Source of the DNA: Setophaga petechia
Taxonomy: Eukaryota; Chordata; Aves; Passeriformes; Parulidae
Assembly (NCBI GenBank): GCA_024362935.1
Contig: JANCRA010000001.1
Coordinates: 54,381,930-54,445,929 of the forward strand
DNA: 64,000 nucleotides
Direction: 5' to 3'
Shown: positions 13,178 to 25,279 of the stretch, piece by piece
How positions within the stretch are numbered: the first letter of the stretch is position 1
Layout: every line of letters begins with the position of its first letter
Translations under genes and position numbers: made by a program
The notes under the pieces: model-generated
Database searches by the model: none
What the model was told of the DNA's origin: nothing
What the model saw: the letters and a program-made list of their open reading frames with translations, nothing else

Positions 13178-13589
13178 GTACCGGGGCACAGGCAGAGGCG
13201 GCTGCGGGCCGGCCGGGCACGGCGGGAGGGAGGGAGGGAGGGAATGCGGAGGGAAGGAGGGAGCCGCGGGGCGGGGAGCGCCGCCGCTCCCGCCCTCTCC
13301 GCGCCGGCTCTGGCGGCCGGCGGGGAGGAGATGCTGCTCCGCGCTCCCAGCGCAGCCCTCCGCGGCCGCTCCGGGCGAAGCTCCGCACTGCTCGGCTCCG
13401 TGGCCGCCCTGCGAGCGCGGACGGCGGCTCCAGAGCGGCGGTAGGTGCGCGGCTCCCGCTCCGAGCGGGGCAGCCGTCCCGGCGGCGGCTTTCCCAGAGG
13501 GATCGGGGCTCTCCCGGAGGGATGGCCGCCGGTGGGCATGGGAGTGCCTGGCCTAGGCTCTCGGATCGCGGCGGGGCCGGCGGCGGGGT
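13178..13589 (+). other. PTPN13: Candidate splice donors of the non-coding first exon
   Basis: The first coding exon has only 5 nt before its ATG after a good acceptor, so an upstream 5' UTR exon must exist. In the CpG island three plausible + strand donors are visible: CAG|GTACCG with GT at 13178, GCG|GTAGGT with GT at 13441, and GGG|GTGAGG with GT at 13588. The sequence alone does not decide between them, nor where transcription starts. Confidence 0.35.
13224..13242 (+). promoter_or_regulatory. G-quadruplex motif in the CpG island
   Basis: Five consecutive GGG runs separated by single A residues (gggagggagggagggaggg) fit the standard G-quadruplex pattern with one-base loops, which is the most stable class. 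It may be transcribed into the PTPN13 5' UTR if the first exon extends past 13242. A second G-rich zone with CGGGGC repeats is at about 12893-12940. Confidence 0.7.
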
Positions 13590-16500
13590 GAGGGAGAGGT
13601 GCGGAAAGGCCGCACGCAGCGGAGGGGGATGTTGGTGCTCCCTGCGGGACTCGCAGCGCCGGTGCCGTGGGGTCGGGCTGGGCGCTCGGCAGCAGCGGGA
13701 CACGCTCTGCCGGCCGAGAAGGGCCTGGGTTTGCCTGCGCCAGCCAAACAAAGCAGCCCCCGCGGCCCTCGGACTTGTTAACAGAGAGGAAACTTTTTCC
13801 TCATTAACGTTTTTGGAGTAGCAGAAATGAAGGATAAATCTGTTGGCCGGTGATGAGAAATAGCGTAGGTTTCATTGGCTTTTTATCTCCTAGCAATCGA
13901 CACCTCCGCAGACCGCAGGATAATCTCTCTCATATTCTAGATTGTGTCATTCTCTTTAAATTGCATGTTTAAAACAACAAAGGCAGTGACTTCATAGGGA
14001 ACCGCCAGGAGCTGTTCCGTACCCCTCCTGTTTACTGGGGAAACATTTGGGAACCGGTTTGGTTTTGTAGGTAGGATCAGAAGTAAATGTAGGACATGGA
14101 AACTGTAAGGTTGGTTGCAGGTAATCTGTGTCTAGCCATCTTATTAAGGTGTGAGTTTTGGAGAAGGGAATATGAAAGTCTTTGCATGTGGAACTAGCTG
14201 GGGCAGTAACCGTGATCAGTTCCTGAAACCTTTTCAGGGAAGAGGACGTGTTTTGTGAAACTGTGCAGCGAAACTGGGTCACAATGCACAGACATTTTCC
14301 TGAGGGTAGAACCTCATGTGAGAAAGCTGTATATAGAATATATACATTTCGAGGTGTCATGACTCCCAGGTCATTAGTTTGGGCTCAGGTTGGTGAAATG
14401 GTGACGTTTAGTGCCCATTCCAGAGCAGGACTGCTGTCGCTGTTCACATCAGAGCATCAGGCCTCTGACTGAACGTCACCTGTGAAAGTCTGTCTTTGGA
14501 TGGCCAGAAATAGGATCTAAAGACATTCCTGCAAGAGTTAGAATCAGCCATGATAGAGGTACAAATGAGAAAACAAACAGTTTGGGTCTTGTGCAAGAAA
14601 TACTGATGAGGAAAGAGTAAATCTAGTCAGGGGATCTTTTGGTGGTGCAGTTACAACAGAATTTGCTACCACTCCTAGTGCTATCAATTGGACATATCTC
14701 TTCAGTTTCATGTGCAGTAGATGTGTTTCACTTGGAGTGTCTTTTTTTTACCTGCCAACAGGCATGTCTTTCCATGAATAGTTCTAGAATTTAAGCAGTA
14801 ATTTCCGGAAAGAAGAGAATGACAGCAAGAAAGAGAAAAATATACAGTCTTAACTTTTGAAGATACTTTATTACTCACTTTTTACCTAATAACCCTGTTT
14901 GGTGAGGCACATGACACTTTCCATACTTGGACTATTTTTTTCCTTTTGCTGTGCATGATAAAAAAAAGAACCTTATTTAGATCAGGGTTTTTATATTGAT
15001 TTTTTCCTAATCAGAGTGTGGTTGTTTGGTTGGGGTTTTTTTTAAGTTGCAGGTATAGTCAAAGACTTTCGAATATACCAGATGTAAAAGGAGACAGGCC
15101 GTATCACAGGGTGTTGTTCTAACAGCTTAATTTAAAAAAAACCTCTTAATTCCAAGACTGTTGTTGAGTGGAATTGAATGCTGTAAGAACCACATGCTCA
15201 AGGATATTTGAGTGGATAGAAGAGTGAGGAAGTATCTGTGTGAAAAGATTGGGCAGAATGTTAAAGCCTAAGTGAGTACACTGTGTGTATTTTCACCACG
15301 ATAACAGAGCCTGGTGAAAGGATGTGACCTAATAGTTTATTTACAGCTTCAGAGGCCTTTGAAAGTAAAAATGGACTGTATGGATGAGTGGTAAATAACC
15401 ACTGTGACTGGTCATCATGACCAGTGATAACCTGAGCATAGCATTGTAACTGGTGTGAAGCATTGGCATTTTCAGTGCCTTGAAGGGAAGCAGTGAAGAA
15501 GTCCAGGAAAGGGAAGAGATTGCATTCCTGAGAGTGGGAAGCTACCAGGGCATAAATGTTACCTGTTCTGGTGGCAGGAAGTTGTAGTGTCTTTGCTTTT
15601 TTTTTTTTTCCTTTATGGTGGGAATTTTTCAGCCATATGGTTCATACAGACTGACTATCACAGAGAAGGCCTGAAAGTAAAAATGCAGTCTTTTAGCTGT
15701 TCACTTCTTAAAGAGCACAGCAGGGCAAATATTTTTATTTTTACATCTGGAACAGAAATTATTTGGCACATAACTATTTTTCTCCCAACCAAATGCAGGT
15801 ATGAACAATAATAATTAGTGGTTGTATGGTACAATAAATCTTCAAAGTGCCTTCAAATCTTAATCAGCAAACCTTAATAGCATGCTATTCCTGCAAGGAA
15901 GGTAAGTAATTAGATAAAATGAGACTGGGCAGACTCTTAAATGGAGTTTATTGTTGAAGTGCCTGTCAGTTTCACAAAGCTCTTCTCTATCACTGAGGTC
16001 TCTGAATGCTGCCATACTTCAATGGCTTCAAATATTTATATGTTGGAATACACGACATAATGGCCCAGAGGGCCTTGTTAATATTGACATTCTCTTGTTC
16101 AAAGTTCTTCACAGTGAAGGACACCTTGCACTCAAGAGCCTCTGTAGTGGCTGTTCCAGAGCACCTGTGAAGACTTATTAACCTGAACAAGAGTAAGGTC
16201 AGCTCTTTAAGAGGAATGATTTTCCTTGGAAGGGCTTTCCAGTTTACTTGTGTGACAAGCCTGGAACCTTTAGTCCACGATGGTGAAACTCAGGGTGATT
16301 TTGCAAGTAGTTTGTTAGACCTAAGAACATTAAGTATTGCTGTATTTTTGGAAAGAGTGTTTGTTATCAGCTCAGTAGACTGTCACTTTTTTTCCCTCTG
16401 CTTGCAGAAAAATTTGACTATTTCAAAGTGAGCTAGTCAGTGAGACTAAAAGATTGAAAAGCAAGTCTTGGTGTAGGGTGTCATGGTGCAGAGAAGATTG

Positions 16501-19500
16501 GTAAGCAGTTGCCCCAAGCTGTCGCTTGCATGGGACGAGCGTGGATGGAAAGCTGTGAATACCAGGCTAAGTTAATGTTGTATGTCGCCAGTTAACTATT
16601 AATGAAATCTGTGCATCTGTAAAAAAGGGTGGAACTTCTGAAAGAAGTGTTTCCCAGCCCCACCTCCTCCTGAAGTACAGAGAAGGAAGCTGGCATTTAC
16701 AGATGGGAAGGGCACAAGACGACTCTTTGGTGCCATTTTTATTTCATCTGGGCTTCTCTTTGTCCTCTGCCACTTAAATACCTGATGAGGAACCAGGCAT
16801 ATTCTTTGTGCATCATTATCTATTCAAATGCTTTCATAAAAGGCAATTAATTGAGTAGGTTGCCTTGGGACAATCATATGCCCTGTGAATTTGAAATCCA
16901 ATTGGTTAGGATAGAGATCTGCTCCAGTTGTGACACTGTAGAAAGAATAACAGACGTGGGAAGGTTTGTTCTCAGGGTTTCATCTGTCCTTTATCTTTTA
17001 TGTGTAAATTTATTATGCCACAGAAATGTCTGCAAGTATTATGTCAAGAATTACAGGAGACCTGGTATTAAAACTGCTGATTTTTGATTGCTGGTATTTA
17101 TAGGGAATACTGTAGTTTTGCAGGATGCCGAGTATTATTAAGGATTTGTAGGTGGTAAGGTAATTAATGTCAGATTTAGGACTAGGTGCTGTGTTAGCTC
17201 CTGGTTTCTGCTTTAAACAATTGGTTGTTAAATTTGGTGAGATGGGGCACTTGGAAAAGAGACAAAAGCTTTATCTCCTATTTTGCAGCTAAAGTTAAAG
17301 CTCAGGGAGAAGAGCTGACTCACCTAAAAATGATGAAAATTTAAGTGCACAGGTTTGAACTGAACACAAACCTCTTAATGAACTAATCTGATACTGTCAA
17401 GAACATAATGCTTTTTTAGCAGCCTTTGAGACTTTTAATTTCTGTGTGCTTCTGCCTTGTCAGCAGAAGGACATGGTTTTCTGGGGTATCATGGTTTCTT
17501 TATCCAACTCTGGCTAAATTTGTGTGTGTGTGTGTTTCTTGGAGGTTGTCTTCCTAAAGAGCATTTGTCTGTATCTTTGGGAGAAATATGGGTGGGAACA
17601 TTCTATAGAAATGGCTGAAATTTTTGAAAGTGAATCTGAAGATGACTTTCATGTGGTGTTGACATCTTCTCTGAGTATTTGTACGTACTGTGGGTACTCA
17701 GGTATGTGCAAAGAGGTACATTGGAAATGGTGTATCTGAAGTCTGGCTTATTTAGAAAAGTGGATCTGGAGCTGGAAGTGTTTATGGGTGACTTTTCTTG
17801 AGCAACGCTGTTGCAGGTGACATATTTGTGCTGTAAGCTTGAAATTGATACTGAGCTTGTTAGGAAACACCTGTTTATTTCTTAAGTGAAAGAATTTAAG
17901 AAGAGGCTTTTTCCTATCAAACTTTTCCTTGCAAGCCAGTTTTGTTTGTTGAGGGGAGAAGAGTGTTAGATCATACAAATGCCTGATTTTTTGATGTGCA
18001 TTTCATCATAGTGCCATAAAATATCATAGTGAAAGCTGATAAATCAGTGGAAATACCAGGTTCTTGTGTGTTTCACATCCAGTTTGACAGCAGCTGTTGA
18101 AGCTTTTTTGGCTATATCTGTATATGTATACAGGTGCAGCTGATGTTCTTAGGCAGATGACAATAATCTTCCAGGCACACTCCAGGATATCCTTGTGTGT
18201 TGGAGTCTTAGCACCATGCTGTGTGCTGTATGAAACTGACAATAAACACTAGTTCATTGCAGTAGCACAATTGCAAGAATGTTGTTGAAATTGTTACATT
18301 TTTTGTTTACTTAAATGCTGTTTCAGAAATAGCATTGAAAGGCATAAAGATTTGTTAATGTAAATAATTTTTGTGTAAAATTGCAGGCTTGGAGGTGGAA
18401 GGGTCTCTGAGTCTCGTGTCTGTTCTATAGTCTTTCTTTACTTTTATTCATGTTACAGCCAGTGTTCTAGTCATGTAGTGGGCAGGCTCTCAAAACCTGT
18501 TAGAGAAGGTTTGGAAAGAAAGAGAAGGTTTAGAAAACCTGTTAGAAGGTTAGAGAAAAAACCCAAGGAGCTGAGTGCAAAGGTTTTCTAAGTAATTGCT
18601 GAGTACAGACAGAACAGGGTTTATCTCATAATCTCTAGGGTTATAGACACTCTCGTTTGCAGCTCCTTGTTTGCACAGGGGAATTGGTTCCCAGTGATTA
18701 ATTTTATGCTTCAGATAAGGGTTTTTCCCTTTTAATATTAATTTCTTCAGCATCTCAGTAGCATGGGCATATTGCACTGTGTTTTTTCCAGTTTTCAGAT
18801 AGACATGAATGGCTACATGGAGGGCATAAAAACCCACCCCGATAAACCTGTGACGCACATGGTTCCAGGGCTTTCTTAGGGTCACCAGGGAAAGGTAATG
18901 GGACTTGACTCATAAAATCTTGTCTGTTCTACCCTGTAGAACATTCTTGTTGAAATATTAACTACAAATTTTCAAACTTGTAAGCAGCCTTATTTAGTGT
19001 TGAAATGTGTTCCATCTTTCTTGTTGGGACTGCTGACTTTTTCTGCTAACCACTTCTATATATTGTAATTTTAAAAAATGAAATAAATTACTAAAGACAG
19101 AGCTAAATTAAAGTCTGAAACTTCAGTTGTTAGAAATAGTTATGCTTCCTGGCAAAGTCATGCCTGGTTTAAATGGTGATAGATTTGTACTTGGATATTG
19201 CCTTAAGCAATAGAGGGGTGAAAAAATGAAGCATGTGGGTATTTAACCATGTCATAGATAGATAGTCTCACTTTTCTACCTAGTTTGCTTATCAGGGTAT
19301 CAGTGCTGTAAAATATCTTGCTGAATTTTCATCGAGGGGCAGCACTATGTTATTACTGATTTTGCCCATTTCTCTCTTCACAGAATTTAGTGTTTCAACA
19401 GAGAAAAGACAGAGAAGGGAAATGGAGCAGAAGTTTTGCCTTTTAGTACCTTTACTGTAAAGTCAGAAAATCCCCTCCTAGTGCTTAGGATTATGACCAG

Positions 19501-22500
19501 TGGAATAATAGCTCTTTTCTCAAGTCAGTGCAAAAGCTGTATTTGCCTTCAATGAATTAACTCGGGAGTTTGGATCCCAGGAAAGCAAATGGTTGACAGG
19601 ATGGTCCAAGTGCTGCCTTTATGCTTTGCTTTTAATGGCAGAGCTTGGAGAGACATCTCTGTAGTATGTGTCACTGGCTGGACAATTGTGTGGTTAAGTT
19701 TATGTGGAGCTATCCTTCCAGCAGCCTAATTAAAGACTGTGTGGAACTTTCTTAAATGGGATGCTTCAACAGGTGATAAGTACTGGTTTCCCCTTCAGAG
19801 GATTTGTGATGGTATGTCTTTCATTTTTGTCTGTCACCATTTTTTCATTGTATGTCACCATTTTTCAATGATTGAGATGCATTTTCTGTTTGTTCTTCTG
19901 AAGCCACTTTGCTTTCAACTTCTGAACTCATGAAATTGGACTTCTTCACATTAATTTGACGTTTAGGAAATTAGAGAGTACTGCCTGTCTGCATGCATTA
20001 TGCAGAGATTTATTTGTTAATAAGCTTCCTGTGCACTTTTTGGTAAAGGATTTATCTTGGGTAGGTTTCTAGAAGGAAAGGATTCTGTCCAGACTTCATA
20101 GACTCTATATTTCAGATTTTTTTATGCATCTTCAATCATCTTTTGTGTTCTTAGACCAGTGCCTTGCACCTGAAGGGCTTTCCTCTTAACCATTAGAAAC
20201 AGAGCTTCAGAAACACCTGAACAAACATTCAGCTTATTAATTAGAAAACTGTACAGAAAGTGGCAGTAAAAAATAATAGTGCAGCTAATGAATCCACTCA
20301 GATATTTAAAAAAAATATGTTGCAGTCTAGGGAAAACTTAAATTTTGATAGTATTTTTCCATAAAAATAACTTTGACATTTATGGTTGATGTCTGAGTTG
20401 ATAGACCCTGAAGAGCAATGAGGCTGTCCCTACTAACTTCACTGGAAATTTGAGTGGGATGAAAGTGGAGTGCAAATGCTATTGACATCCTTATTGATAC
20501 ACAACATTGCAGTACACAATGCAGTATATCTGTACGTCCACAAATTAACAGTGCTCTGTACAAGAAGAGCAGCTGTGGGCTGTCAAATGGCTTGTATCTG
20601 AAAAAGGAAGAAATTATTTTACAAGATAGCAAGAATACCTGTAAAGCATCTGGAAAATTTTAACCTAGAACGTTTAGCTTGTGAAAACTGTTAGAAAACC
20701 ATTATTTTTTGGGGGGGCACACAGTCTGGAACTAAAAGAAGGTGTAGTAACAAAGTGAGGGGAGAAAGAAAGGATTGTGCTCATTCAAGATGTGCTGGCA
20801 CATCTTCAGTTCCCTCTAGTTCAGATTTATGGGCTTTGCAAGAATGTCCTTTTCTCATGTACTGGTGGTGGAGGCTTCTGTGAGCTGAGGTTTCTTCCTC
20901 ATAAAGATTGGGATGAGTTTTCAGGCCTTCATAGCTGCAAGTACTTTTGGTGTTCCCAGCTTAGTGGTTATGTTTAAGGTCTTCAAGGGTTAATAATTAT
21001 CTGATTTCTCTCTGTGGTTCTTTATTTGTTTGGTTTCTTGGTTTTTTGTAGGTTTTTTAGAACTATTTATCCTTTTACCCATTTTTATTGTAAGGTTGTT
21101 CAGACTCTGAAAATCAGAAGTTTCTCTGGGAAGTCTTGTTACAGTGATCTGTTTAATAAGATTTGCAAGAAATATATGCTATAAGTTTTTCAGGAATCCC
21201 AAAACTTTAGACTTAGATTTCCTGAAAGAGGTTTCTTCTGATGCTGTAATCTGACAATGCTTAGCAATCAAGCTAATAGTAAAGAACCTTAAATTTTGAG
21301 CAGCTTCTTTTTTTCAGTGTGCCCTGTCATTGAATCCCTTGAATGACCTTAATAAAGAATTTGAAGATTATCTGATTATAAGAGATTTGCTAGCTGCCAG
21401 TGCTGAAAGTTTGTTTCATCAGAAATATAGACTCATTTATTGAGTGGCTTTGCAGTTAGGTTATCACATGTGTGGGAGCAGCCAAATCAGCCTGGAGCTT
21501 TAAGCACATGGGCTAACACGTAGAACTGAATTACTGAAATAGCTGTGTAAAGCTCCTTTATGTCAATTTAAAATGTGTGTGCTCACCATGATTGGCACAG
21601 GACTTGGGTGTTTCAGAAATGTGATGCATTATAAAAATAGTATTTTTTTTAAAAATTACTCTTGTTTTTAGAAGTTTTCTGATACTATTGTATCACATTA
21701 GTTTGTTTCAATTTATTGCCAAACAGTTTTGGTAAGAATAATTTTCCTGTTTTTCCTTCATCTCTGATCCAGTTCTATCCTCTGTGTATTTGAGGAATAT
21801 AGTGTGTAAAGGGAGAAAAGTTTAAGCTGGGTTTTTGTTGTTTTGTCACAAAATTCTAAGGAAAATCCTAAAAATTGTTTTATAATAATTTTGAAATTTT
21901 ATATCCTGCAATGCCTTAAGAAGAGAAAATATTTAGTATGCTGGAAGAATTATTGCTTTTGTTGGAAGAAACCATTTTCTTTTGGATAGCTGCAAACAAT
22001 TACTGGTGTTTAGTAAAAGTCAGGCAACTTTGAGGCATGACTGGGTCCTTCAAGACCTTTAGCATGTTCTTTTCTTGTGAAATTTGAGAAGTAAGTTGCT
22101 GTCTTACAGAAAACAAAAGAAAATATTCTTTGTGAACTGCTTAATTGCAGCTGTGTTACTGGAACAGAATGTCATGTGGGGGGAAAGTGTAAATGTGCTC
22201 AGAAGGGGATTAGAGAAGTTAACAGAACAGAGACCATTAGTGACTATTAGATTTGACTGTGCAGCTTGAGCTCAGGAACTCAATAAACTGGTGATTGCCA
22301 GGAAAGGGGATGGGAGAGCTGGCCTGATCCAGTTTAGTACTTCTTGTATTAAACATTGCTGAAGTTTCTGAAACCACAGAAATGGGAAGCTCTTCCAAAC
22401 TGAGAACTTCTTTAAACCCTTAAAAAAAAAAAAAAAGGCCAAAAGCTTAATAAGAAATCTTTTGTGATCTGCCTCTGAAGCTCATGTGTGACCACATGGG

Positions 22501-25239
22501 CTTGACTTGATGTTCAGAGAAGAACAGCTGTCTGGTTCCAGCTGTAATTCCTTCCTGGTGTTTTCATCCTTTGCCTCTTGGAATCTGTATTCCCTTTTGT
22601 TCAGATTGCTTAAGGAGAGAATAAATGATGGATGGTCAAGTTATCAGGGGAATTAATTTTCATGCATGTAACTCTAGAGTAGAAATAGCTGCTCAGGAAG
22701 AAAGGAGAAAAAGACAGGAACATTTTGGTGATTGGTTAAGGTTGTAGTTTTAGTTGTTGAACAGGAAAGTGAAAATGGTAAAATGGTAAAACATGTAAGT
22801 ATACTGTCATTTTAAATGGCATCACATGAAAAGTACAACAAAAACCAGCTTCTGGAGACATAAATAATTGGGTTCCTTTTACAGATGAGAAACATATTAC
22901 TTAAGAAGGGAACGACATGCTGTGTAAGAGGCATTTTTTGTTCTTGCTTCCCTCAACATCAGATTCTTGTGCTCTGTTGATACTACCATGTGTGCTGTGT
23001 GTGCTCTTTGCCTTGCACAAAGTAGTTGAACAGAGCATTTTTCAATACAAAACCCTTAGTTTTGTGCTATTGTCAGACACTGAAGGAATTTGTGTCTTCA
23101 ACTGCTCAGTATTAGTGAGCAGAATAGAATCAGCAGATAGAATTTAACATGATACGTGGCAATTTTCCTGGTGCTTGCACACTGCAGAATATAGTTTGCA
23201 ATGTTCTGGAAAATATTTTTGTACTTGACATTAACTGAACTCTTTGATATACACGTTAATTATCACCAATTCTGTCCCACCCATTGTCTTTGCTTTGAGA
23301 ATATTAAAGAGCTGAAGATCACAGAATTTAACTTTTCTCTGTAATATGAACTGCTGGTTGGGAAGTCTGCTGCTGATGCAAAATCAGCATGTTCTGCTTC
23401 CCTCTTCAGTGGTTTTGGAGAAATGGAAGAGAAAGTATTGCCTGTCTAGACTTTAATAGGTTTTATATATATATAAAATGTAGACAACATTCATTTCAAG
23501 GCTTATGATGTATTTTCAGTGATAGGCTATAAATGCCAGTTAGAAAAAAAACTAGCAAGAAACAACACAAAGTTTGTGCCAAGAAGTAATATGCATCTAA
23601 AAAGAGCGATTGCTTTTTACAATAGTTTTGGAACCTCAAAGTATAAAGTCTTCCAGCTCTTTTCCAAGAATTTGTGGAATTCAGATTTTGCTGTGTGAAA
23701 AAAGCTCTAATTAGTCACCAGCAGGCACCTGTATATAAAGCAGCTGTAAAGTGTGTGTGACTTCTGGGTTGGGAAAGTTTGGGTTTCCTTCACCTTCCTT
23801 TTTCCCCCACTCTCCCATCTGCTAATGGGAGAAATTGGGGTTTTTTATTACCTCTTTGTAGACTGATGGTCTAAAATCAAGGGTGAAGCCTTACAGCAAC
23901 CTCTATACAAGTAATTATTATAAAAGATGCCTAGAAAATGGGAGAAGTCACTCATCAGCATGGTAGGAAGTAAAATCTGGGTTAGTGCCAGCTGTCTTCA
24001 GTTAAGTTTTTGCCAAAGCTAAAAATTTTAATCTATACCTTTTAAAATGCAGGCTGTGAATGGTTCTATACATTTATTTCCCCTGAATAACTGGGTTAAT
24101 ATTCAGTGTCTAGGTTCATGCATGAAAAAGGGTCAATAGTGTAAAACCAAGTGGTAAAGCAATTTTTGGAGGAAAAAATACTTTTCTTCTGGAATTGATT
24201 AGTAATGGTCCACTGAATCCCTTAATTTTGCCAGCAAGGCTTGGTATCTATAATGATTTCTCAATTTTATTTTTCATGTGTGAAATTTTCTAATGTTCCT
24301 GACTGCTGCTTTGTTTGTAAGCTGGGTATTTCTTCCTTGGCTAAAACAGCCTGTGTGTGCTTTAGTGCAGGCACACTCTCTGTTCTTCTCTCTCAGCTCT
24401 CTGATGAAGTCTTGGTTCCAGCTTTTGGGTACAGTGAGGAATCCATGGATAACTTCCCACTGTAGATTAAGATAATTCATTTTCTTGTCTCTAAGATTTC
24501 CATCTCAAGACTGTAAAATTTTGTTCCTCCCCACCTTTTTTTTATTTCCTCTTTGCCTCTTGACATTAATACCAAATTGGGTATTTCTGTAAGTGGTGAA
24601 CACTTGATGCTTCTCATTGATTGCTGCTACTGCTTTTTCTCAGGTTAAGTGCATATGCAACTTGAGGTAAACCAGTACAACTGGTCCAGTTTGATAAACT
24701 CTCATTCAAATTCAGTATTTTGTAAGCAAAGTTTATGGGAGGATGTTTTGAAACTATTGAAACATTTGAAAGTTTTGAAATCTATTTCTGACTACTCTCC
24801 AAGTGGTGTTTTTTAAGTGTTACATGTATGAATTTTCTATGTGGTATCAATGAATAATCTCCAAAGTGTTTAGCTAGCAATAAAAGATAGAAATGGCAGT
24901 TGAAGAGGTTCAACTCATGTTTTTTTCACACAATTTGTGAAAATTTTCTCATAGAAGCTGAATTTTCTCCTAGGAGTTAATGCCATTTGTATACTGAAAA
25001 TGTAAAAAATACTTTTTAAATAATATACCCATTTTTTCATTTTGCAAGAATAAAATTGAAATACAAAATTCAGGACTGGAGGAAAATTTGGGTTGTTGTC
25101 AAAGTTCTAGACATGCATGGAAACGATGAAAGTATTGTATGCAGACTAGATCATATAAGACTTGAGCTCTAATGTTTTGAAGGGAGGATATGTATATTTT
25201 TTTAGTGTCAGGTTTTTCTGTTTATTTTATGCAGTTGTA

Positions 25240-25279
25240 GTTACTGTTTTACTGCATGAGTCTCCATGCAGTAACAGTT
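25240..25279. repeat. Short imperfect inverted repeat
   Basis: The word ttactgcatg and its complement catgcagtaa face each other around a 6-nt loop. Outside them, gttactgtt and cagttac extend the pairing imperfectly. It lies in intron 1, and no function is apparent. Confidence 0.6.

Larger units (their letters stand above)
12770..13760. promoter_or_regulatory. PTPN13: CpG island: probable PTPN13 promoter, possibly shared with MAPK10
   Basis: About 1 kb of very GC-rich, CpG-dense sequence in an otherwise AT-rich window, with many GC boxes (gggcgg/ccgccc types, for example near 12960-12975 and 13050) and no clear TATA box. It is the only such island in the window and lies about 25 kb before the first coding exon of PTPN13, which fits a promoter with a non-coding first exon. 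In mammals PTPN13 and MAPK10 are transcribed divergently from adjoining starts, so a bidirectional role is likely here, but that is inference from synteny. Long open frames across the island in several frames are explained by the scarcity of stop codons in GC-rich DNA. Confidence 0.8.

Noticed and set aside
12626..13821. Open frames of up to 303 codons in several frames of the CpG island
   Set aside because: GC-rich sequence lacks stop codons, so overlapping frames on both strands are expected. Products are Arg/Gly/Ala/Pro-rich without domains.
15396..15431. Short palindrome actggtcat/catgaccagt
   Set aside because: 9-bp arms are common by chance in 64 kb; no supporting context.
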